Origin: an uncultured Bacteroidales bacterium
Lineage (GTDB): Bacteria > Bacteroidota > Bacteroidia > Bacteroidales > Paludibacteraceae
NCBI GenBank assembly: GCA_946405045.1
Contig: CAMJFV010000006.1
Coordinates: 1 to 23,618, forward strand
Direction: 5' to 3'
DNA length: 23,618 nt
Shown here piece after piece: positions 1 to 9,800 of this stretch. A model generated the notes under the pieces. The model made no database searches and was not told the DNA's origin. It was given only the letters and a program-made list of their open reading frames with translations. The position numbers and the translations under genes are program-made. Every line of letters begins with the position of its first letter. The stretch's first letter is position 1.

Positions 1-8
1 GGTTCTTT

Positions 9-1934
9 ATGAAGATGAATCGTAAGACAACAAATGGATGGATTGCAACATTTGATCATATTGTATATCCTTATGCCCAGGGTGGACCTGTTGTACATTC
101 ATTGAGACCATATGAATTAAATGGACCTATGAAGAATCATGTACTGATTGATGTTGAAAACGATATCAATGAAGTCACATGGACATCCGGTAGATTTAAT
201 TCATCCGGAGCGTTCGTTGCGGATTCGTATGCCTGGTATACTGATCAAATTTTCGATATCACCGGATATCAGCATCTTTGCTGGCAAGGAACATTCACCC
301 CATCCATGAATCGCGGTGACAGAATTATCTACTATCTATATGATGCAGATGAGAACTTTATCTCACTTATAAATTCAACCGATACACAAGGAACTGGTCA
401 AAATCTGAAAAACGGCATATTTGATAATCTTCCTGATAATGTGAAATATGTCCGCTTTGGATATTGGAGATACGATGGATATGGTCCTACTGAATCACCA
501 AGTGTCATACAGAAACTATCGTACTGCGAACTATTCCAATTTAAACCGGCACTAAACAAACGATATGCTACAAAAGATCGGATTTTAATGACGAATGTGT
601 TTAAATGCCATGGTTCGGAAACAGCATATCGACCGGATACCAGCATATCCTCACATGATGTTTCGGGGAGATATTCACACTGTAATATTCTCATTGCAAA
701 GGTCGGTTCAGATCCAACAGTACCACCTGAATTTCAACTTATAAATTTCCCATTTCATGTACCATATAGACACCTGACATGTAGTCTCATGACCAGTTTT
801 GACGAATACACCGGATTCTATGTTATATCAAGGCTGAATAATCAGTGGGCCTCTGACGTTCAAAAGAAAGTATTTGGTCTTGATTTGTATGCCATTGATA
901 AAGGTACATCAAATCCGTCTGATAATGATGCCGAGATGTTCTTTATTGGTAATGGATACGGCTGTAAACTTTGTAAAAAATACAAGTGGTGCTCATATTT
1001 TGATGCAACGAATGCACATATAATCCATGTATATGATCTCGAAAATCGTACAGAAATTTGCACATTCACAATTGACAATACTTATACAATCGACGTATAT
1101 TCTCAATTATATAATATCGGACACTACATCTATCTGCCATGTAAAAACGGAAGCAAAAAAACTGTGATATTATGTGATATTGAATCACAACGCTGGGAAG
1201 AAGTTGACACATTTGTATCACCAACATTATATGAAATTTCATATCAGCATTACCAATCGATGGATACCTCTTATTGGAATGAAGATAGTACTTTGGGATT
1301 GAATGCTGATCCATGCTGGGCTAAATATCAGACAAATGGATTCACAGATGGCGATATGATTTCATTAACAGGTTATCGTTATTATGATGGAAATTTTGTT
1401 TATAGTGGAACAATTACTTCTGATGAGCCTCGTAAATGGCATAAGAGCGTTCTAACAAAGCTTTACGCAAATAAAACTGACACATATATGCCGGCAACAT
1501 GTGGTATAACAAACGACAGTACAATTACATCAGGTGTGACTCGGTTAATTCTAACGGATGACGGTAAACATTTACTCGGTGTTGGACGAATATCGAATCC
1601 ATGGTTATCAAATTCTTACGTAGTATTCGATGTTGGAATGTATATGAATAATGGTCAGTCATATCGGTATGGTAGCGAGTCAACTGCATATTATTACATT
1701 CATCAACCAGCATTTAGAACTGCGCCGTTAGCAGACTCGGTAATCACGTATTTCGATGACGGTATCATTGCATATGCTCCTGGAAAAATCAGATGGACTC
1801 CATTGTCGTGCTGGTTACCTCATAAGGTAACAGGTACCACATATACGATTCAGTCGTACAATAATCCAAAGAACATTTCAGGTGGTTCGATTACAATGAA
1901 AATTAGTAATCGGATACCAACGTCTCCGATTTAA
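9..1934 (+). CDS. Tail-fibre-like / receptor-binding structural protein (possibly 5'-partial)
   Basis: This 641-aa protein is rich in aromatic residues, Gly, Asn, Asp and Thr and has no transmembrane segment, which suggests a beta-rich extracellular phage protein. Residues about 50-180 resemble a jelly-roll or carbohydrate-binding-like tail domain: a strand pattern around 'YLYDADENFI' is followed by 'LPDNVKYVRFGYWRYDG', typical of tail-fibre domains of Gram-positive phages. The rest, about 190-640, has many short strands with repeated Y/W and D/G turns and could be propeller-like, but I recognise no family. Only eight bases precede the ATG and no in-frame stop is visible. The GG at positions 1-2 could be the end of a ribosome site, so either this start is real or the gene begins further upstream. 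A structured RNA and a terminator follow the TAA. A host-recognition role is inferred from composition and context. Confidence 0.6.
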   Translation: MKMNRKTTNGWIATFDHIVYPYAQGGPVVHSLRPYELNGPMKNHVLIDVENDINEVTWTSGRFNSSGAFVADSYAWYTDQIFDITGYQHLCWQGTFTPSMNRGDRIIYYLYDADENFISLINSTDTQGTGQNLKNGIFDNLPDNVKYVRFGYWRYDGYGPTESPSVIQKLSYCELFQFKPALNKRYATKDRILMTNVFKCHGSETAYRPDTSISSHDVSGRYSHCNILIAKVGSDPTVPPEFQLINFPFHVPYRHLTCSLMTSFDEYTGFYVISRLNNQWASDVQKKVFGLDLYAIDKGTSNPSDNDAEMFFIGNGYGCKLCKKYKWCSYFDATNAHIIHVYDLENRTEICTFTIDNTYTIDVYSQLYNIGHYIYLPCKNGSKKTVILCDIESQRWEEVDTFVSPTLYEISYQHYQSMDTSYWNEDSTLGLNADPCWAKYQTNGFTDGDMISLTGYRYYDGNFVYSGTITSDEPRKWHKSVLTKLYANKTDTYMPATCGITNDSTITSGVTRLILTDDGKHLLGVGRISNPWLSNSYVVFDVGMYMNNGQSYRYGSESTAYYYIHQPAFRTAPLADSVITYFDDGIIAYAPGKIRWTPLSCWLPHKVTGTTYTIQSYNNPKNISGGSITMKISNRIPTSPI

Positions 1935-1963
1935 CTGATTTCGTATCTATATATTATTAAGGT

Positions 1964-2229
1964 GAATACTGACAGAACTATGTGGTTCCGGATCAACAGG
2001 TTATTGTCTGACGACCTGCCGGGTGTTCTCCTGCCTCACATGAGGTTTCGCCACAAGATTGCAAACTGTCAGTGTTTCATATTCAAAGACGCATGAGGTG
2101 CAAGCATATTTGGAAGTATCCGCAATGATCACGGTTGCGGTATGAATAATATGCGGTATGGGGAAATATGTGTTCGTACCTAGACTGGGGTACAGCATAT
2201 GGAACCATATTGACAGCCTCATGTGTCTT
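1964..2229 (+). ncRNA. Structured noncoding RNA candidate, two folded domains
   Basis: There is no convincing protein gene here, but hand folding gives two compact domains. The 5' domain is closed by 1964-1975 with 2066-2077 (12 pairs, two of them G-U). It holds 1981-1986/2050-2055 and hairpins 1997-2002/2013-2018 and 2034-2037/2042-2045. The 3' domain is closed by 2086-2098 with 2217-2229 (13 pairs, one G-U). It is a three-way junction with arm 2104-2110/2148-2154, capped by 2120-2125/2135-2140, and arm 2166-2171/2195-2200, capped by 2176-2180/2189-2193. All wobble pairs work only in + strand RNA; on the minus strand they would be A-C mismatches. A strong + strand terminator follows about 20 nt later. 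I do not recognise a known class: it is much shorter than GOLLD or ROOL and shows no RNase P or tmRNA signature. Start and end are estimates. Confidence 0.65.
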
Positions 2230-2250
2230 CATTTTTTGTAACGATAATGA

Positions 2251-2295
2251 GATTATGGGGGCCATCGGCCCCCATAATCCATTTATTTTTTTTTT
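2251..2295 (+). terminator. Strong intrinsic terminator
   Basis: A perfect 13-bp stem (2251-2263 with 2267-2279, loop ATC) with a GC-rich core is followed by a T-rich tract ending in ten or more T's. It would end + strand transcripts from the 641-aa gene and/or the structured RNA. The T tract overlaps the end of the convergent minus-strand gene, whose stop is at 2294-2296. The left flank has no A tract, so minus-strand termination here should be weak. Confidence 0.9.
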
Positions 2296-5200
2296 AGATT
2301 GAGTTAAGTACAATGCTTGCATCATCCAGTACAAACATTTCAGGAACATATCGTTCCAATTCTTGTGTCGGGAAATCTTCAAGCTTATCCCACATTTGAA
2401 CAATGCATTGATAATCCGCATTCATGTAGTTTCCGTGAAGTTCATTCTTTTCATTTGTATACCAGCCTTTGAACTTCAGGTATGCAACATTTGGATGAGA
2501 TTCCAGTTGCTGGATCAGTTGTGAAATGTAGATGTTATTGTCCATTGAAATCATGTCAACCGGTGTATGAATAGAAGTTAGTCGATTAAAATACGACTTA
2601 ATGATATTTCGGATCTCTTTGAATGTAATGGTCTCCATTGCTGGATTGAACAGATGTACATCAAATTCAAGTTGTACATCAAGTGAAGGCCAGAACAAAT
2701 CATTCACCGAAGCACCTGTCGTTTTTCTTTCGAGGTCATAAACTTTCTTATTCACATCGGAAGCATATGTGTGGGGATAACCATATGTCGCAATCAGTTT
2801 GCAATCAAGATAATTGTTACCTTCTAGACGTTTGAAGATAACCGGTTCAATTGCTGTGTGGATCTGCGTAAACGATGCAACGAACTCATCGAACTTTTCA
2901 GAATTCATCAGAGTGTGTTGTACAAATGGGACCAGCTGGATTTCGATCGATGAATCAACAGACGTATTCGCATATGTATTAGAAAGCATCACAGGATACT
3001 CACCAATCAAATATGCAATTTCATCCCACTCACCATCGGTGATATCATCTGCTCTGAACACATTTGTCACTTTAAGCAACAATGCTCTCAGTCTGATGAA
3101 TACTGGTTGCTTATCCACTGCAGGTATACTCGATATACCCGTAACATCAGATTGCTTTATGGACACGGTCAGATTTGTGCCTTCTCCAGTTGATGATATG
3201 ACATTAGTCCGTAGTGTATTATTTTTACCACCGTTTGTCATAGTTTCCCAATCGATGTCTTCATAATCGACTGTAATCGATCCAATGCTGGAATTCCAAT
3301 CAACATCGATTCCGGCATTCGTCAGTGGAACGATGTTCCATGCAGGTCCAGTTTCCATGTTGATATTGTATCCATCAACCATGAATACACCCTTTGAAAT
3401 GCTTCCATCAGCGAACTCAATTCTGACCAGATCATTTCCATAATTTTCTCCACCATTTACGATGGTGACATTATTGATCTGATATTTTGTGGTGTACTTA
3501 TGTAAGATCATGCCGAGCTGTTGTAACATTTCAGCTGAAAGTTGTTTGATCGCCATGAAATTATCAATGTCGCCGTCATGATTCAGTGCATATCCCTGAA
3601 TATCGATGAGATTCTTTTGGTCGCTGTTTCTATCACACAATGCATAGAATTCATTAAATGAATCAATCTCATTTTGTGATGGAATGTGATTCTCACCGAA
3701 CTTCACGACACTTCGCATCTCTTTGAGTTCTTGTATGAGAGACATATCATTGACCTTCCACATATCTTGCAATCTATATCCAATATATGTCGAGTTTTCA
3801 TTCAACACTTCAGATGGATGTTTCTCATCATCAGACTTGAATAATATGGATATTTTGATATCAGGTGAGATTGCATCAAGCACAACATCTCCACCAGATG
3901 TTGTCGGGATCCATGCACCGCCACCGCGTTCTGTAGATGCAATTCGAATGCGGTTATCTGACCCAACGAGTTTGTTCAATGGATTCATGATCGCCTCAAA
4001 CTCGACACTTCCATCAGCATCGATCGTTTTAGGAATCATCTCCAACCATCCGTTGGTGTTACCATTCACACGAGTTTCCAGAATTACACGCATCACATTT
4101 GACTCCAATGGGATTTGTGTATTCACCATTGTAAACATCGGCTTGTCTGGTGTGTTTGCAAATGTTGAGAATGGAACACGGGTGTACAATATCGATTTCT
4201 GGCTGGGAATCGGTTTCATCTTTGCATATACAAGAATCGCCGGCTGCTCCTCAGAAGCGTTTATGCTACTGAAATCGAACTTGACAGTATTTGCATCAAC
4301 ATCTTCTGGATCAATTGGAATATCAATGTATTGTGCGTTTGCAATTGTAATTGATATACCATCCGGATGATTATCATCAACCAGAATGAAATTGACATCA
4401 CGGTTTGCAATACCGATTCTCCACAAGGTTCCTTCATTGAACAGATGATATGTTTCTCGTTTTACATAATTTCTGTCAACACGGATGTATGGTTGACGGT
4501 TGGCATCTTTCAGACGGAACTCGTAACGCTGAAAATCTTCCAGCTTGACAAACTGATACGAATCAGTTTCACCATTTACATCAATTCCAGAGATCGTAAT
4601 AGTTGTGTCATCAGTCTGTTCAACGCGATTGCCATCTTGCATGCAGACACCGTTAGCACCCCACAGATCTGATGTACCGATAAACTTATCATATCCCTGG
4701 ATGTTCATGGATGTCATTGTCTTCACATTTGTGACAGGATCAACTTGTTCAATCCAGAAATCACTCAATATGATTTTAGATGCATCAACAGCATCGATAT
4801 CACGTTTCCGCACACACATGTATGTATGCTCTGGATCAAATAGAATGTATTTGTCTTTCGGGTTCTGTACAAGAACCGGAACATTGACTTCATACAATTC
4901 AGATGGCTGTTCGAAGAAGTTCCACATTTCTTGATTGAACTGCGGTTGTACGATCATTGCCTTTGTTGTTCTGATAAACGGTGTTCCATCGATCGCTGCT
5001 CGTGTTGAAGGAGAGATGATAACCTTCAAACGATAGAAATCTTCAACAAAGTTTCGCGTCACTTGAACAAGTGTTGGTGTTGCATGATAGATCAACGCCC
5101 GATCAGTTTCGTTCTCACTGTACGCATGTTCCAACGGAATATTTGTAGCAGTTACGATCGAATTGATCCATGGATTAAAATATCCAATAGCGAACGGATC

Positions 5201-6715
5201 TTTTTGAATACGAATACCGAATGGGTTTGCAAATATAAACTTCTCACCAATCGAGAATCCTGTCTTGGCAGTTTCAAACTTACCATTTGGACCAAGCAAT
5301 GGTGTCACCGTATATTTTTTACCATCATCTTTTGTGTATAGCCAGACAAGACCTGGTGGAATGATAATTTCATTTGTTGAATAAAGATCCCCGGAGCCAT
5401 CATCATTCGTGTACAGATATTGATATGGAATCTTAGCGTGTAATGTATTTGTGCGGAATACATTATCTTCAGAATCTTTCAATGCAATATATCCGCTCCA
5501 TATACGACCCCATGGATCATCACGACGTTTGAAGAAGAATGGATATAGTACATTCTTGAAGTGGAATGTGTTGAACCATTCTTCAATATCATGATCTGAT
5601 GAGATCACGTTTGCAGTATTATATGCCTCAATGGTTTCACGACGCGTTGTTTCAATCGTACCAATATTTGTACCCGCAGTACTTGGTGAAATAACAAACG
5701 CTGCTTTCATGACATTTCCATTGTTTGAATACTTACTCGATGATGTGATAACACCCGGTTGTTCATCCGTCTTGAATGATGAGAAGTTTGCTGCTTCACC
5801 GTGGCATGTGTATACGGTGATCTCATATGACGAATTCAACTTCGGTACAAAGTAACGGGTACCGTTCAACTGGAACATGAATCGGATTGTCTTTGGTGAA
5901 TCCATGATGTAATGAACATATGGCTTCTGATCTTTTACATCCGAATGAATTGGGAGAATATGATCATGTGGAATGTATTCTTCTTTACCGGATCCATCAA
6001 TATACTTGATATCAAATCCAGCAATGTGATTTGTACACGTGATCAAAGCATCTTCATTCGGAATGCCGTTGGTCATATTATTGACAACGATGTGTGTCTC
6101 ACGTTCATACTCTGACGCTTTCACGAATAGACACAACCACGTTTCAGATACACGATACAAGATGTATGGATCTTTGTTCACAGCAACAGAATTCATCTGA
6201 TCCATATTGATATACTGGACATTCCATGCGGGAGCAGCTGATTGAATCGTTGCAGTCGATTCGCTTTTGTACTGAATCAGAATATCATAGTCTAAGGAGT
6301 ACACACTTCCATTTGACAAATTGAACTTCGTATTCTTATCCAGAATGAACTCATACAATCCGTTGTCTGAATTAAATGTTGAATTAGCCATCAAATCCTT
6401 GATGCGGAGTTCCAACATAAAATTGCAGCATGACGGCGTTGCATAAGAATAACCGATGTTGAAAATTGCAGCTTCTGAATAAATGGAATCCGCCAACATC
6501 GCTTTTGTGATGAATGATTCATTATGGTAGAATGACGCTGTGAATGCCAAATTTTCAATCGCCTGTGACATGTATTCGTTGATGATTGAAAATGAACCTG
6601 TATTCAATATATTCAGTGGAATATCCTTGAATACACGCGGCATCAATACGTCTGAAATGTATCGTTTGATCTGGGCGTCATCCGAATAGTTATTCAGCGT
6701 ATATATGTCAGCCAT
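2294..6715 (-). CDS. Large baseplate-wedge-like virion structural protein
   Basis: The gene encodes 1,473 aa from the ATG at 6715, which follows an AGGAGGG site at ideal spacing. A TTG 15 codons upstream has no such site and was rejected. The N-terminus (about residues 1-110) has helices and a 'SIYSEAAIFNIGYSYATPS' stretch that resembles the start of gp6 / baseplate-J-like wedge proteins. The C-terminus (about 1342-1422) has 'EFDVHLFNP', a helix, then 'IYISQLIQQLE' and 'NVAYLKFKGW', which looks like the conserved end of those proteins. The middle is long and beta-rich, with no membrane segment, and the protein is far longer than T4 gp6 (about 660 aa). It is the only minus-strand gene here and diverges from the 1,697-aa gene. 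A baseplate role is inferred from these similarities and the neighbours; general 'virion structural protein' is the safer call. Confidence 0.6.
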   Translation of the reverse strand: MADIYTLNNYSDDAQIKRYISDVLMPRVFKDIPLNILNTGSFSIINEYMSQAIENLAFTASFYHNESFITKAMLADSIYSEAAIFNIGYSYATPSCCNFMLELRIKDLMANSTFNSDNGLYEFILDKNTKFNLSNGSVYSLDYDILIQYKSESTATIQSAAPAWNVQYINMDQMNSVAVNKDPYILYRVSETWLCLFVKASEYERETHIVVNNMTNGIPNEDALITCTNHIAGFDIKYIDGSGKEEYIPHDHILPIHSDVKDQKPYVHYIMDSPKTIRFMFQLNGTRYFVPKLNSSYEITVYTCHGEAANFSSFKTDEQPGVITSSSKYSNNGNVMKAAFVISPSTAGTNIGTIETTRRETIEAYNTANVISSDHDIEEWFNTFHFKNVLYPFFFKRRDDPWGRIWSGYIALKDSEDNVFRTNTLHAKIPYQYLYTNDDGSGDLYSTNEIIIPPGLVWLYTKDDGKKYTVTPLLGPNGKFETAKTGFSIGEKFIFANPFGIRIQKDPFAIGYFNPWINSIVTATNIPLEHAYSENETDRALIYHATPTLVQVTRNFVEDFYRLKVIISPSTRAAIDGTPFIRTTKAMIVQPQFNQEMWNFFEQPSELYEVNVPVLVQNPKDKYILFDPEHTYMCVRKRDIDAVDASKIILSDFWIEQVDPVTNVKTMTSMNIQGYDKFIGTSDLWGANGVCMQDGNRVEQTDDTTITISGIDVNGETDSYQFVKLEDFQRYEFRLKDANRQPYIRVDRNYVKRETYHLFNEGTLWRIGIANRDVNFILVDDNHPDGISITIANAQYIDIPIDPEDVDANTVKFDFSSINASEEQPAILVYAKMKPIPSQKSILYTRVPFSTFANTPDKPMFTMVNTQIPLESNVMRVILETRVNGNTNGWLEMIPKTIDADGSVEFEAIMNPLNKLVGSDNRIRIASTERGGGAWIPTTSGGDVVLDAISPDIKISILFKSDDEKHPSEVLNENSTYIGYRLQDMWKVNDMSLIQELKEMRSVVKFGENHIPSQNEIDSFNEFYALCDRNSDQKNLIDIQGYALNHDGDIDNFMAIKQLSAEMLQQLGMILHKYTTKYQINNVTIVNGGENYGNDLVRIEFADGSISKGVFMVDGYNINMETGPAWNIVPLTNAGIDVDWNSSIGSITVDYEDIDWETMTNGGKNNTLRTNVISSTGEGTNLTVSIKQSDVTGISSIPAVDKQPVFIRLRALLLKVTNVFRADDITDGEWDEIAYLIGEYPVMLSNTYANTSVDSSIEIQLVPFVQHTLMNSEKFDEFVASFTQIHTAIEPVIFKRLEGNNYLDCKLIATYGYPHTYASDVNKKVYDLERKTTGASVNDLFWPSLDVQLEFDVHLFNPAMETITFKEIRNIIKSYFNRLTSIHTPVDMISMDNNIYISQLIQQLESHPNVAYLKFKGWYTNEKNELHGNYMNADYQCIVQMWDKLEDFPTQELERYVPEMFVLDDASIVLNSI

Positions 6716-6743
6716 TATAAACCCTCCTTGATTGTTTTGTTTG

Positions 6744-6824
6744 TGGGTTCGAAAACCCAAATGTAATGTTTAACACCTAACATTATGGTGTTCGAACAAC
6801 ATTACATCAACGTTTTGATGTAAT
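6744..6824. promoter_or_regulatory. Divergent control region with nested and alternative hairpins
   Basis: Between the divergent starts at 6715 (-) and 6869 (+) lie several inverted repeats: 6744-6749/6754-6759; a 10-bp pair 6761-6770/6798-6807 enclosing 6772-6777/6787-6792; and a 10-bp pair 6801-6810/6815-6824. The last shares 6801-6807 with the second, so the two hairpins cannot form together. The heptamer ATGTAAT occurs at 6761 and 6818 and inverted at 6801. TTCGAA occurs at 6748, 6791 and 6862. A TATAAT (minus strand, 6838-6833) could be a -10 for the leftward gene, but no good -35 is seen. Either regulator binding sites or an RNA switch would fit. Confidence 0.5.
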
Positions 6825-6868
6825 TCTATACTATTATACATGAAATCTATACGAAAGGAGTTTCGAAC

Positions 6869-9800
6869 ATGAGTATGGATAAAGTCCAGTTGAAACAGGA
6901 AGAACTGTTGGATGGTCAAGTTGTGCTCTCTGACATCAACCCTGTTACAAACACGAAATCCATCGAAGACTCTGCGAACGGACTTCCTATGACAGAGACG
7001 ATATCAAGAATATGGTCTGCGATCAACAACAAACTCTCCCGAATTGTAAATTCTGTCAATGGTAGAACTGGTGTTGTTGTTCTGACTTCAGAAGATGTCG
7101 GTCTCGGGAACGTAGACAACGTATCATATGAAGAAATCAAACAATGGGTTCTTGATACGTTCGATGAGTTGTTCGGAGAGGGTCATTTCCGGTTATACCC
7201 GTCATTGACCGCGGCAAAGATTGATGCTGCTTCACATGGAAAGGAATACAACAATATTCCATTCTATGCACAATCCGGTGAACCGATTTCAAAAGACGTT
7301 GGTGGTGTTTCGCAATTAGTCGAAGACCGTCGTGCGTACATTGGTTACTTTGTATTGAATACAGCCACCGGTCATATTGAAATCGGTGATAAAAAAGCAA
7401 TCAATGTCGTTGGATGGTCGGATAATTCAATCGTGTATGTGTCCGATGAGAACGAGACATTCTACGGAAATGGCAATCCGATTCCGATCGGTGGTATCGG
7501 CGTAAACATTCATGTGCAAGAAGACGCTTTGTTCGTTCGCAATCCGGATGGTATCAAAAGTGAATCTGGTTTGGCAATCGACAAGACAAAACTTGTTCCG
7601 AATGTTTACTACTTCGAGAGATTGTATAAAAAATCTGGCGACGCGCTTTCAGGATTCTTATGGGATGACACCCAGTCAAATGACAACAAAGGTGACGCAA
7701 TAAGCATCTCGGTTGATGGTAATGTTAAGACAAGCGCACATTATCTCTATATCGAAAATGCTGCAAACGCACCAAAGTATCGCGTAGGCGATATTGTAAT
7801 ATGTACATTCAGAAGTAAATACGGTAGGAATTCTGAAACAGATGAGTATAAAACCGTTTTAGATCCGGATCCGATTCATGGTGATCCATCATTAATGTTC
7901 AGGAATACCGCAATTGGACGTTTCGATTCAGCACCGTCACTAGATTATCCTGACGCACCATATTCAATTTCATTTAGTAGCATAATTCCCGTTGTCGGTT
8001 ATGGATTAAAACTGATGGGAACGCATCAAAATGAAACGAAGTCCGATGTTGAAATTGGTATTAATGTACCGGAAACTTCAATAACACCATCATGGAACAC
8101 CACACCTGATAATGTTCGATACAACCCAACACCAATCACACTTAACATCGATAGATTTAATGAGCAAGATCCACATCATGTTGTTGATAGTGATGGTAAA
8201 CTAACGTATCATCATAGTTTACAAGGTTATGGTTCATATGTTACCGTACCATGGGAAATTGACGAGGGCGGTTCCACTGGTCACCATATTTATGTCGGTT
8301 CCGGTATCCATATAAATATGGACCAAACATTGTGCATCATGCCAATGAGCCTAGTTCGTGCAGGAAATCAAAAAACAAATACAGATCCATATGGTGACGA
8401 ATACCAGTTTACGGATAGACCGCTTGATCGAACCACACGGCCATATGGTTCTCTTGTTGCAAATAACTGGCATCATCCTTATATGTTTTTCGATGATTTG
8501 GATATGACTGAAGAAGGTTCATTGAATAACACATCTCTGCTGAGTGTCAATCTTGCAAAGATCATTTCTCGCAGAGGTCCACTCACGCATGGATCCACCC
8601 AATCATTCTATAATATATCAGGTCTTCGTGTTACATACATGACGGATGTCGCATACAATGGTCACTCCAAAGATTTAACACGTCAAGTGATTGGTAATTT
8701 GACCAATATATACGACGCATTCAATGATAAAAATCGAGACAACTTCTTTGGAATCATTGATGGATTTGACACAGATGGTGTTGACTACCAGACGCTTCTT
8801 CCAGAAAATGACTCCGGGGATCAACAAGAATGGCGTACAATGTCAAGCGGCCTTTCTGTAAACATCGGTAAATATCTTGAAATTCGTCCAACTGTCACGA
8901 AAAACTCTCAAGAGTATTATGATGGCGGAAAGGTACAAGTTCGAGCTGGTCATGGTGTCGAGGAAACTTGTTTCTATTATCCGATTTATGTTGCGGGTGA
9001 TCCTACTTATCGCGGTCAATCAGGTCCTTGCAGCATGTTGTTCGCTTCGTTCGAATCTATGTGGGAACATAACGTCGATAACTCGGACAAAGATTACCAA
9101 TTCTATTGTATCCCTGGATATTTGACCGAATTCATCCAAACAAAAAGTAGCCAATATGACTTTGATGATTGGATCTGTGACGAAGAACCGTTCCTGCGTA
9201 CCAATATTGAAGAAATACCTATACTTCCAGTATTCACACTCTCAACAGGAAACGAATCGGAATATTATCATTTGATGGCGCATAAACCGGATGATTGGGA
9301 TTCCAATTACACCAGTTACTTCGTTAAGAATGATGACGGTACTTTTTCACCAGTTACTGGAGTCGGAGATGATCCTTCCGCGCTTGAGGTACCTGCTTGG
9401 GATGCATCAAAGTATTATGAACACTCCGAAGTTCCGGATGATTGGCCTGCCAAGATTCTTGTCGACAGGGCTGTTCTCACCGATAATCCAACGGCATACG
9501 ACTTCACGTTTGATGAGAATTATAAGTATATATCACCATTCGATCTCATTGCGAAAAACACACCGATCAATCGTGGTCCCGGCTATAAGGATGAGAGTAC
9601 CTATAAAGCGATATGGTATCGTAAAGATCCACAAACCGGAACATATATCCCGGTCAATTTCACTGTTTCAAACACTGTTGTTGAAACGGTTTCTGGCACT
9701 CTTGAATATCGTGCACCAAATGAACAATGGGTTGCAAATACGTATTACAAGTTGACTGCGAAACGTGTTGATTATCATATTCTGCGAGAAACTCACACGA

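Noticed and set aside
1927..1957. Promoter for the structured RNA (TATATT at 1950-1955)
   Set aside because: The position would fit a start near 1962, but no -35 box with usual spacing is present, so it is not listed as a feature.
1981..1997. Sequence resembling a tRNA T-arm (GGTTCCGGATC)
   Set aside because: The flanking bases do not form the five-pair T stem, and no acceptor or anticodon stem is present.
2001..2421. Minus-strand open frames of 73 and 112 codons across the gap and the start of the baseplate gene
   Set aside because: They have no ribosome site, one overlaps the end of a well-supported gene, and they cover a region whose stem pairing and wobble pattern point to + strand RNA.
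3723..4370. Plus-strand open frame of 215 codons inside the baseplate gene, and similar frames at 2814-3266 and 4605-4934
   Set aside because: They are shadows of the long minus-strand frame, lack ribosome sites and have unlikely compositions.
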